A stretch of DNA of 64,000 nucleotides from Candidatus Dechloromonas phosphorivorans. Lineage in GTDB: Bacteria > Pseudomonadota > Gammaproteobacteria > Burkholderiales > Rhodocyclaceae. The DNA lies in NCBI GenBank assembly GCA_016714975.1, contig JADKBR010000017.1:186001-250000 (forward strand), read 5' to 3'. The notes under the pieces are model-generated. The model made no database searches, was not told where the DNA came from, and saw only the letters and a program-made list of their open reading frames with translations. Made by a program: the position numbers and the translations under genes. This document shows positions 17,195 to 24,211 of this stretch, piece after piece. Position 1 is the stretch's first letter. Each line of letters starts with the position of its first letter.

Positions 17195-18925
17195 ATGACG
17201 CAGCAGGGATCTGATTACAGTGACGCCTTCATGGGTTCAGCCCTGCAGTTCTTGCGGGCTGGTCAGGACATGACGCAGCAGTTTGTTGCCTTTATCGGCA
17301 AGGCTGGGAACCCGTTGGCTGGCGAGCTGCCGGCAGCTGATCCAGGGGCGCTGACGGCGCTGCAGGAGCAGTACATGAACCAGCAGATGTTCTTGTGGCA
17401 AGCCGTTCTGGCTCGCCAGCAGGGTGCGCCGGAGACATTCAAGGTTTCGGCTGATGCCGGCGACCGTCGCTTCGCGGCGCCCGAGTGGCGCGAAAGCCCG
17501 GTGTACGACTATCTGCATCAGGCCTACCTGCTCAACGCGAGATTTCTGAAGGACCTGGTTGAGTTGATACCGGCGGTTGACGACAAGGGCCGTAACCGCA
17601 TGCGCTTTCTGGCGCGCCAGATATCTGACGCGATGGCGCCCACCAATTACGCGGCCACCAACCCGGAGTTCATCAACCGGGCGCTCGAAACCGAGGGCCA
17701 GAGCATTACCGACGGCATCAATAACCTGATCAGGGATTTCGAGAAGGGTCGTATTTCGATGACCGACGAGTCGGTCTTCGAAATTGGTCGCAACATCGGG
17801 ACCACGGAAGGTGCCGTGGTTTTCGAGAACGACCTGATGCAGTTGATCCAGTACGCGCCATTGACGCCGGAAGTGGGGACGCTGCCGCTGGTGGTCGTCC
17901 CGCCGTGCATCAACAAGTTCTACATCATGGACCTGCAGCCGGACAATTCGCTGATCCGCTTCATGGTCGAGCAGGGCAACACGGTTTTCCTGGTTTCGTG
18001 GCTTAATCCGAAGGAAGAACATGGCCACCTGACCTGGGACGATTACCTCGAGCATGGCCCGATCGCCGCTTTGCACGTCGCTCAGGAAATCTGCCGGGTC
18101 AAACGTGTCAATGCGCTCGGTTTCTGTGTCGGCGGAACCATCTTGACGTCGGCGCTGTCGGTCCTCAAGGGGCGCGGGGAGGATATTGTCGCCTCTTTGA
18201 CCTTGATGACGACGCTTCTCGATTTTTCCGACACCGGGGAGATAGGTCTGTTCATCGATGACAATGCGCTGGCGTCGCGCGAGTCGACCATTGGCAAGGG
18301 AGGGCTGCTGCCGGCGCGCGACCTTCAGAACACGTTCTCCTTCCTGCGGGCCAACGACCTGGTCTGGAACTATGTCGCAGGGAACTACTTGAAGGGGCAG
18401 AAGCCGCAAGCCTTCGACCTGCTCTACTGGAATTCGGATTCGACCAATCTGCCTGGCCCGTTCGCATGCTGGTACATGCGCAATCTCTACCTCGACAACG
18501 GCCTGCGCGTGCCTGGCAAGCTGGAGATGTGCGGCCAGCGCATCGACCTCGGCACGCTGGCGATGCCCGTCTACGTGCTGGCGACGCGCGAGGACCACAT
18601 CGTTCCCTGGCAATCGGCTTACGAGACGACGCGCATTCTTGGTGGCAAGGCGCGGTTCGTCCTCGGTGCGTCGGGCCATATAGCCGGCGCGATCAATCCG
18701 GCGAGCAAGAACAAGCGCAACTACTGGGTCAATGACGATGTGAATGGCAATGCCCAGTCCTGGTTGACCGCGGCAGAGGAGAGGCCGGGTAGCTGGTGGG
18801 CGGACTGGGCTGTCTGGCTGAAGCCGTTCGCCGGCAAGTTACGGGCGCCACGCAGGCCGGGCAATACCAGGTACAAGCCGATTGAACCGGCGCCGGGTCG
18901 CTACGTCAGGGAACGCGCGGTCTGA
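17195..18925 (+). CDS. phaC: Class I poly(3-hydroxyalkanoate) synthase
   Basis: 576 residues, normal for class I PhaC. The N-terminal PhaC_N domain is followed by the alpha/beta-hydrolase core. The lipase-like box GFCVGG places the catalytic Cys at 311; the partner Asp is in ATREDHIVPW and the His in GASGHIAGAINP. It polymerises (R)-3-hydroxybutyryl-CoA into PHB on granules. Two acetoacetyl-CoA reductase genes and phaR follow on the same strand, so monomer supply, polymerisation and regulation are together. No phaA thiolase is present in the window. Confidence 0.96.
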   Translation: MTQQGSDYSDAFMGSALQFLRAGQDMTQQFVAFIGKAGNPLAGELPAADPGALTALQEQYMNQQMFLWQAVLARQQGAPETFKVSADAGDRRFAAPEWRESPVYDYLHQAYLLNARFLKDLVELIPAVDDKGRNRMRFLARQISDAMAPTNYAATNPEFINRALETEGQSITDGINNLIRDFEKGRISMTDESVFEIGRNIGTTEGAVVFENDLMQLIQYAPLTPEVGTLPLVVVPPCINKFYIMDLQPDNSLIRFMVEQGNTVFLVSWLNPKEEHGHLTWDDYLEHGPIAALHVAQEICRVKRVNALGFCVGGTILTSALSVLKGRGEDIVASLTLMTTLLDFSDTGEIGLFIDDNALASRESTIGKGGLLPARDLQNTFSFLRANDLVWNYVAGNYLKGQKPQAFDLLYWNSDSTNLPGPFACWYMRNLYLDNGLRVPGKLEMCGQRIDLGTLAMPVYVLATREDHIVPWQSAYETTRILGGKARFVLGASGHIAGAINPASKNKRNYWVNDDVNGNAQSWLTAAEERPGSWWADWAVWLKPFAGKLRAPRRPGNTRYKPIEPAPGRYVRERAV

Positions 18926-18953
18926 GAAGAAATCCCACCTTATTAGGAACACA

Positions 18954-19694
18954 ATGTCACGAATTGCACTGGTAACTGGAGGTATGGGCGGGCTCGGCGA
19001 GGCAATCTGCATCAAGCTCGCGGCGCTGGATTTCAAGGTGGTGACCACCTGTTCGCCCGGCAACACCAAGGTCGATGAATGGCTGAAGGCCATGAATGCC
19101 AAGGGCTTCGGCTTCAGGGCCTTTGCCTGTGACGTCACGGATTTCGAATCGGCCCGGGCCTGCGTCGAGGCGGTGAGCAGTGAGGTCGGCCCGGTCGATG
19201 TTCTGGTCAACAATGCCGGGATTACGCGTGACATGACCTTCAAGAAAATGACCAAGTCGGATTGGGATGCGGTGATCCATACCAACCTCGATTCGGTCTT
19301 CAACATGGCGAAGCAGGTGCTTGACGGCATGACCGCGCGCAAATGGGGGCGGATCATCAACGTCGCCTCGGTCAATGGCCAGAAGGGCGCTTTCGGCCAG
19401 ACCAATTACGCGGCGGCCAAGGCCGGCATGCACGGCTTCACCAAGGCGCTGGCGCTTGAGGTGGCCAAGCAGGGTGTCACGGTCAACACCATTTCGCCGG
19501 GCTATATCGGTACCAAGATGGTGACGGCCATCCCCCAGGAGATTCTCGATTCGAAGATTCTGCCGCAGATTCCGGTCAACCGGCTGGGCAAGCCGGAGGA
19601 GATTGCCGGCCTCGTGGCTTATCTTGCGTCGGACGAGGCGGCATTCGTCACTGGCGCCAATATTTCCATCAACGGCGGCCAGCACATGTACTGA
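18954..19694 (+). CDS. phaB: Acetoacetyl-CoA reductase (first copy)
   Basis: 246 residues from ATG 18954. Short-chain dehydrogenase with the nucleotide motif TGGMGGLG (residues 8-15), NNAGITRD, the catalytic Ser of NVASVNGQKG and Tyr-x-x-x-Lys in TNYAAAKAG. The ending GANISINGGQHMY is typical of PhaB. It reduces acetoacetyl-CoA to (R)-3-hydroxybutyryl-CoA. After the second strand the loop reads CSPGNTKVDEW. It lacks the Arg pair (SPRRE) that I recall from the NADPH-dependent Ralstonia enzyme, so NADH use is possible. Starts 28 bp after phaC. Confidence 0.93.
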   Translation: MSRIALVTGGMGGLGEAICIKLAALDFKVVTTCSPGNTKVDEWLKAMNAKGFGFRAFACDVTDFESARACVEAVSSEVGPVDVLVNNAGITRDMTFKKMTKSDWDAVIHTNLDSVFNMAKQVLDGMTARKWGRIINVASVNGQKGAFGQTNYAAAKAGMHGFTKALALEVAKQGVTVNTISPGYIGTKMVTAIPQEILDSKILPQIPVNRLGKPEEIAGLVAYLASDEAAFVTGANISINGGQHMY

Positions 19695-19745
19695 CCGACG
19701 TGTTTTTTTACCCGCAGTTAACATCATCAATAGGAAGGAAGAGTT

Positions 19746-20489
19746 ATGACGCAACGTGTTGCACTCGTCACCGGCGCCATGGGCGGCCTTGGTACCGCAA
19801 TCTGCCAGGAACTGGCCAAAGCAGGTCACAAGGTGGTTGCCGCTTATCACCCGCAGTTTGACAACAAGGATGCCTGGCTGCAGGAAATGGCTGAAGCCGG
19901 CTTCAACGATTTCGTCTGCGTCTCTGGTGATATCTCTTCTCTGGAAGACTGCCAGACGATGGTTGCCAATGCCGAAGCTGCTGTCGGTCAGATTGATGTT
20001 CTGGTGAACAATGCCGGCATCACCCGTGACCGCATGTTCGCCAAGATGGAAAAAGATGGCTGGGATGCTGTTATCGCTACCAACCTGACCTCCCTGTTCA
20101 ACATGACCAAGCAAGTCTCCGCAAAGATGTCTGAGCGTGGCTGGGGTCGTATCATAAACATCTCCTCCGTCAACGGTCTCAAGGGCCAAGCGGGTCAGAC
20201 CAACTACTCTGCCGCCAAGGCCGGGGTTATCGGTTTCACCAAAGCGCTCGCTGCGGAACTAGCCACCAAGGGTGTCACTGTCAATGCAATCTGCCCAGGT
20301 TACGTGGCTACCAAGATGGTCATGGCAATCAAGCCGGAAGTGCTGCAATCCATTATCGACGGCGTGCCCATGAAGCGCCTTGCGAGGCCGGAAGAGATTG
20401 GCGGTGCCTGCGTTTACCTGGCTTCCGACATCGCTGGCTTCATGACCGGCTCGACAATGAATATTTGTGGCGGGTTGTACTACCAGTAA
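19746..20489 (+). CDS. phaB: Acetoacetyl-CoA reductase (second copy)
   Basis: 247 residues, preceded by a strong AGGAAGGAAGAG ribosome site. Same short-chain dehydrogenase motifs as the first copy (TGAMGGLG, NNAGITRD, NISSVNG, TNYSAAKAG), roughly half identical to it by eye. The cofactor loop is YHPQFDNKDAW, again without the Arg pair of NADPH-type PhaB. Codons are visibly richer in third-position T (GCT, GGT, CTG mixed with TCT, ATC) than in neighbouring genes. This suggests strong expression or a separate origin. A terminator follows the gene. Confidence 0.92.
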   Translation: MTQRVALVTGAMGGLGTAICQELAKAGHKVVAAYHPQFDNKDAWLQEMAEAGFNDFVCVSGDISSLEDCQTMVANAEAAVGQIDVLVNNAGITRDRMFAKMEKDGWDAVIATNLTSLFNMTKQVSAKMSERGWGRIINISSVNGLKGQAGQTNYSAAKAGVIGFTKALAAELATKGVTVNAICPGYVATKMVMAIKPEVLQSIIDGVPMKRLARPEEIGGACVYLASDIAGFMTGSTMNICGGLYYQ

Positions 20490-20519
20490 TTTCGGCATCC
20501 TTTGCGCTGCATTAATAAT

Positions 20520-20546
20520 AGGCGCCTGCGGGCGCCTGTTTTTTTG
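20520..20546 (+). terminator. Rho-independent terminator after phaB2
   Basis: A 7-bp stem AGGCGCC/GGCGCCT (20520-20526 and 20531-20537, loop TGCG) is followed by G and a run of seven T. It ends the pha biosynthetic transcript before phaR. Confidence 0.85.
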
Positions 20547-20549
20547 TTC

Positions 20550-20555
20550 TATAAT
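20550..20555 (+). promoter_or_regulatory. Predicted -10 element of phaR
   Basis: A perfect TATAAT lies 37 bp before the phaR start codon, immediately after the phaB2 terminator. No good -35 is seen at the usual spacing, since that region is the terminator stem. An activator or a weak -35 would be needed. Confidence 0.4.
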
Positions 20556-20591
20556 GCTGCAGTGCACACAAGAACGTTCGAGGAATCCTGG

Positions 20592-21143
20592 ATGTCCGAA
20601 GAAATGCGCTTGATCAAGAAATACCCCAATCGCCGTCTTTACGATACCAAGACGAGCGCCTACATCACTTTGGGGGATGTCAAGGATCTTGTCCTCAAGT
20701 TTGAGCCGTTCAAGGTCCTCGATGCCAAGACGGGTGACGACTTGACGCGTGGCATCCTCTTGCAGATCATCCTCGAGGAGGAGAGCGGCGGTCTTCCTCT
20801 TTTTTCGTGTGAGCTGCTGTCCAGTTTCGTCCGCTTCTATGGCAGCGCCATGCAGGGCATGCTGGGCAAGTATCTGGAAAACAACATGCGGACCTTCGTT
20901 GATTGCCAGCACAAGTTGCAGGAACAGTCACGTTCGATCTACGGAAGCAATAGTCACATGGAGGCGGATTTCTGGGCGAAATTCCTGAATTTCCAGCAAC
21001 CAGCGATGCAGAGCATGATGACGGCCTACATGGATCAGTCCAAGAAGATGTTCCAGCAGATGCAGGACAAGCTGCAAAATCAGACGCGCAACATGTTTAC
21101 TGGCCTCCAGCCGAGTGCGGTGCCGGACAAGGCCGAAAAATAA
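20592..21143 (+). CDS. phaR: PHB synthesis repressor PhaR
   Basis: 183 residues from ATG 20592. The N-terminal PHB_acc_N domain is unmistakable: LIKKYPNRRLYDTKTSAYITL (residues about 6-26). A PHB_acc region follows, around residues 60-110 (GILLQIILEEESGG). The C-terminal part is helical and Gln/Met-rich (MMTAYMDQSKKMFQQMQDKL). PhaR binds PHB granules and the phasin and its own promoters, releasing DNA when polymer forms. The gene has its own -10 element and is separated from the pha operon by a terminator. Confidence 0.95.
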   Translation: MSEEMRLIKKYPNRRLYDTKTSAYITLGDVKDLVLKFEPFKVLDAKTGDDLTRGILLQIILEEESGGLPLFSCELLSSFVRFYGSAMQGMLGKYLENNMRTFVDCQHKLQEQSRSIYGSNSHMEADFWAKFLNFQQPAMQSMMTAYMDQSKKMFQQMQDKLQNQTRNMFTGLQPSAVPDKAEK

Positions 21144-21195
21144 TCTCTCCTGCTGTCCGGGGGGTGCAGGGTTGGTCTCTTCCCTGCAATCCCGG

Positions 21196-22008
21196 TCAGG
21201 CCTTCACCGAATCGGGCAGTTGTTCCTGAATGACTTTGAGCAGTTGGGCAAAGACCTTCGGCGTACCGGCGATGATATTGCCGCTGGTCATGTAGGTCGC
21301 TTCACCCCGCATGTCGCTGACCAGGCCGCCGGCTTCCGAGATCAGCAGCGCGCCGGCCGCCATGTCCCATGGAGCGAGCCCGAACTCCCAGAAACCATCG
21401 TAGCGTCCGCAGGCGACATAGGCCAGATCCAGTGATGCCGCGCCCGGACGGCGCTGGCCGGCACTCTTTCGCGTCAGTTCCTTGAAGATCGCCAGGTAGG
21501 TGTCGATGTGATCGAACATGCGATAGGGGAATCCGGTGCCGAGCAACGAATCCTGAAGTTTTGTCCGCCTGGAAACGCGGATCCGGCGCTCGTTAAGGAA
21601 GGCGCCTGCGCCCCTGCTGGCGGTGAACAATTCGTTCCGGCAAGGATCGAAAACCACCGCCTGTTCGACGCTGCTGCCTTTTGCCAGCGCGATCGAAATG
21701 GCGTACTGTGGCAGGCCGTGTATGAAGTTGGTCGTGCCATCGAGCGGGTCGATTATCCACCGGTATTCGCCACTGCCGGCGCCCTTCGCCGCAGTCGCGC
21801 CAGACTCCTCTGCTAAAATTCCGTACTGCGGGTAGGCCTCATGCAACGTATTGATGATCGTCGCCTCGGCCTTCCTGTCGACCTCGGTCACGAAATCGTT
21901 CGGCTGTTTGGTTTCCACCTTGAGCAGGTCAAGGTCGTTGGACGCACGATTGATGATCTTGCCGGCGCGAAGCGCCGCCTTGATGGCGATATTCAGGGCT
22001 GGATGCAT
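21196..22008 (-). CDS. suhB: Inositol-1-monophosphatase family protein SuhB
   Basis: 270 residues. Metal-binding motifs of the family are intact: Glu-Glu in LAEESG, WIIDPLDGTTNFIHG, and WEFGLAPWDMAAGALL near the C-terminus. In E. coli SuhB is both an inositol phosphatase and a subunit of the rRNA antitermination complex. An inverted repeat at 21165-21188 beyond its stop (TGCAGGG with CCCTGCA) may be a weak transcript end shared with phaR. Divergent from trmJ, a conserved pairing in Proteobacteria. Confidence 0.93.
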   Translation of the reverse strand: MHPALNIAIKAALRAGKIINRASNDLDLLKVETKQPNDFVTEVDRKAEATIINTLHEAYPQYGILAEESGATAAKGAGSGEYRWIIDPLDGTTNFIHGLPQYAISIALAKGSSVEQAVVFDPCRNELFTASRGAGAFLNERRIRVSRRTKLQDSLLGTGFPYRMFDHIDTYLAIFKELTRKSAGQRRPGAASLDLAYVACGRYDGFWEFGLAPWDMAAGALLISEAGGLVSDMRGEATYMTSGNIIAGTPKVFAQLLKVIQEQLPDSVKA

Positions 22009-22069
22009 GGCTTAAAGAGCTAACGAGTGACGGGGCCACCCGTTCTATTTTGAAAGACCGGATTTTACT

Positions 22070-22843
22070 ATGAAGCCCGAACTCTTGCTCTCCCGAATCC
22101 GCGTCGTCCTGTGTCGCCCTAGTCATCCGGGGAACATCGGGGCTGCGGCGCGGGCGATGAAAACAATGGGGCTGGCGGATCTGCGTCTGGTCCAGCCGCG
22201 GACCTTTCCCGACCCGGCAGCCGATGCTCGAGCGACGGGTGCGGTCGACCTCCTGAATTTGGCAAAAATCCACAGCGCGCTGCCAGAGGCTCTTGCCGGC
22301 GCCGTGCTGGTCATCGGCTTGTCGGCCAGGCGTCGTGACCTTGGGCCACCAGTCGGGCAGCCACGGGAGATGGTGGCGCGTCTGCTGGCGGAAGCCGAGC
22401 AGGGTCCAGTGGCGCTGGTCTTCGGTAACGAAACCGTGGGCCTGACGAATGACGAGATCCAGCAATGCCATGCGACAGTCACGATTCCGACCAACCCGGA
22501 ATTCAGTTCGCTGAATCTCGGCGCGGCGGTACAGGTGATGTGCTACGAAATCCGCATGGCGGCATTCGCCGGCGGGCTGGCAGCGGCGGACTACCCGATC
22601 AAGCCGTGCTCCACGTCCCTGGCCACCCATGACGAGATCGAGGGCATGTACGCCCATTTCACTGCAGTGATGACTGAAACCGGATTTCTCAACCCGCAAC
22701 ATCCTGGACGGCTGCTGCCCAAGTTGCGCCGCCTGTTTGCCCGCGCGCAGCTCGAGCGGGAAGAAGTCAATATCATGCGTGGCATTCTCGCGTCGACCCA
22801 GAACCCCACGGGACATGCGCGGGGTAAACCGCCTGCCGCTTGA
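22070..22843 (+). CDS. trmJ: tRNA (cytidine/uridine-2'-O-)-methyltransferase TrmJ
   Basis: 257 residues. SPOUT-class fold with an N-terminal RIRVVLCRPSHPGNIGAAARAMKTMG block and the SAM-binding knot region VFGNETVGLTNDEI followed by IPTNPEFSSLNLGAAVQV, both diagnostic. It methylates position 32 of tRNA anticodon loops. The C-terminal extension of about 80 residues is present, as in TrmJ rather than TrmL. Divergent from suhB with a 61-bp spacer holding both promoters. Confidence 0.94.
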   Translation: MKPELLLSRIRVVLCRPSHPGNIGAAARAMKTMGLADLRLVQPRTFPDPAADARATGAVDLLNLAKIHSALPEALAGAVLVIGLSARRRDLGPPVGQPREMVARLLAEAEQGPVALVFGNETVGLTNDEIQQCHATVTIPTNPEFSSLNLGAAVQVMCYEIRMAAFAGGLAAADYPIKPCSTSLATHDEIEGMYAHFTAVMTETGFLNPQHPGRLLPKLRRLFARAQLEREEVNIMRGILASTQNPTGHARGKPPAA

Positions 22844-22846
22844 AGT

Positions 22847-23618
22847 TCAGGTCAAGTCGTTGCGCATCTTCTCTGCCAGCGCGTCGATCTCTGGGATCAG
22901 ATGCTCAAACGCGGCGACCGCTTGGGCCTTGGCATGATCATGCGCTGTCCGGCCCTGGTGCAGCCATGCGGAATTGCTGCCAGCCAGCATATTGGCGATG
23001 TGGACGATATCAGCGAGCGTTCTCGGCGGATTCCACAGGATCGTCTTGCGGTCATGATCTTCGGTCGCATGGATGATTTCCTCGGGCAGACCCAGTGCGT
23101 TGAGCAGCGACACGCCAATGCTCTCGTGCCAATGAATGATCAGGTGCTTGATGGTGTCGGGACGATGACGAAGTTCGTCGTACTGGGCTGCGCGGTAGAG
23201 CATGTAGAACGCGCCCAGGTCGTGAATCATGCACGCCAGCATGGCCGTGTCGGCATTGAGCCATGACGATCGCCAGTGCCGTACTGCGAACTGTCTCGAT
23301 TCCCAGCCCTGAAACCGCCGACTGAAGGTCGACATGCCTTTTGCCATTGTGGTTGTACCGAGGAGTATTCGCGAGCTGGATCAATTTGGCGCTGATCAGC
23401 GGTTCGAGCGCCAGCACGTGGACGATATCGTCAAGCGTTCGTTTGCGGTCCTGCAGCGTCTTGCGCAGTTTGCATGCGACATAAAAGCTGGTTGGGAAGG
23501 TCACGTTCCCGGCAAGTTCGCGGGGGATGTCTTCCAGCATTTGAAAGCGCTGCACATTGAAGGCATCGCCGGATTTGTCCGGATCGATGGAAGGGCGAGA
23601 TCTGTCGAGCGGGGTCAT
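22847..23618 (-). pseudogene. HDOD-domain signalling protein with internal deletion and frameshift
   Basis: The 5' frame (ATG 23618) begins an HDOD protein: ELAGNVTFPTSFYVACKLRK, ALEPLISAKLIQLANTPRYN, then SAVSGLGIETVRSTALAIVMAQ. At about 23270 it leaves frame, and the 3' half continues in another frame as LNADTAMLACMIHDLGAFYML...DTIKHLIIHWHESIGVSLLNALGLPEEI. Compared with intact HDOD domains, about 35 residues between these halves are missing, including the segment that normally holds the first conserved His. The joint falls in GGCTCAA, a sequence both original flanks would be expected to contain, so a deletion between short direct repeats (or an assembly collapse) is likely. HDOD proteins are signalling adaptors without catalysis. 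Confidence 0.75.
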
Positions 23619-23626
23619 TCAATCAG

Positions 23627-23653
23627 AAAAAACCCCGCCTGGCGGGCGAGGTT
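23627..23653 (-). terminator. Rho-independent terminator after tRNA-Val
   Basis: A 9-bp stem with one mismatch or wobble (23631-23639 with 23645-23653) is followed on the minus strand by six T. It lies 27 bp beyond the tRNA-Val CCA and ends the hupB-tRNA transcript. Confidence 0.8.
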
Positions 23654-23679
23654 CGTTCAATTTTCAACCGGGTGCCATG

Positions 23680-23755
23680 TGGTGGGTGCTGAGGGGTTCG
23701 AACCCCCGACAGCCAGCTTGTAAGGCTAGTGCTCTACCAACTGAGCTAAGCACCC
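23680..23755 (-). tRNA. tRNA-Val (anticodon UAC)
   Basis: On the minus strand a complete cloverleaf is formed: acceptor GGGTGCT/AGCACCC, D-arm GCTC...GAGC, anticodon stem CTAGC/GCTGG with loop CTTACAA (anticodon TAC), T-arm with GGTTCGAACCCC. The discriminator is A and the CCA end is encoded (23682-23680). The 5' end lies only 8 bp after the hupB stop codon, so it is very probably cut from the hupB transcript by RNase P. Confidence 0.97.
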
Positions 23756-23763
23756 GGGTCCGG

Positions 23764-24036
23764 TCAGTTGATGGCGTCTTTGAGAGCCTTGCCGGGGCGG
23801 AACTTTGGTACCTTGGCAGCCGCAATTTTAAGTGACTTGCCAGTGCGCGGGTTGCGCCCGTCACGGGCGGCGCGCTCGCCGACAGAAAAAGTGCCAAAGC
23901 CGACCAGGCTGACGCTGTCGCCAGCCTTGAGGGCGTCCTTGACGGCGGCAACGGTGGCATCAAGTGCTCGACCGGCCGCTGCCTTGGAAAGTTCAGAATG
24001 CCGGGCAATCGCGTCGATCAGTTCAGATTTGTTCAT
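23764..24036 (-). CDS. hupB: DNA-binding protein HU (beta type)
   Basis: 90 residues, exact family length. MNKSELIDAIARHSELSKAAAGRALDA leads into the DNA-binding arm with VGFGTFSVGERAARDGRNPRTGK, containing the intercalating Pro of RNPRTG. HU bends DNA and compacts the nucleoid. It has a strong ribosome site (AAGAGGGG) and a near-consensus promoter. It lies downstream of lon, as in most Proteobacteria, and directly precedes tRNA-Val. Confidence 0.97.
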   Translation of the reverse strand: MNKSELIDAIARHSELSKAAAGRALDATVAAVKDALKAGDSVSLVGFGTFSVGERAARDGRNPRTGKSLKIAAAKVPKFRPGKALKDAIN

Positions 24037-24089
24037 GGAATCCCCTCTTGGTTGAAAAAAAACGATACGGAAGTTTGTTCGCGAGATGA

Positions 24090-24119
24090 TTTATAGCGCT
24101 GCTGAAATCCATGTGTCAA
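24090..24119 (-). promoter_or_regulatory. Sigma-70 promoter of hupB
   Basis: On the minus strand a perfect -35 TTGACA (24119-24114) is followed after 18 bp by TATAAA (24095-24090), 53 bp before the hupB start codon. This strong promoter would also drive tRNA-Val. Confidence 0.7.
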
Positions 24120-24211
24120 GCGGATTCTGGAACATTTCGTCAAGGCCGGAAAGGGCAGGAAAGTGCCGAGGAATTGGCCGAACACAATGGCTCAGCCAAT
24201 TCCATTCCAAA

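Noticed and set aside
17237..18679. 480-residue minus-strand open frame
   Set aside because: Antisense to phaC, which has intact active-site motifs.
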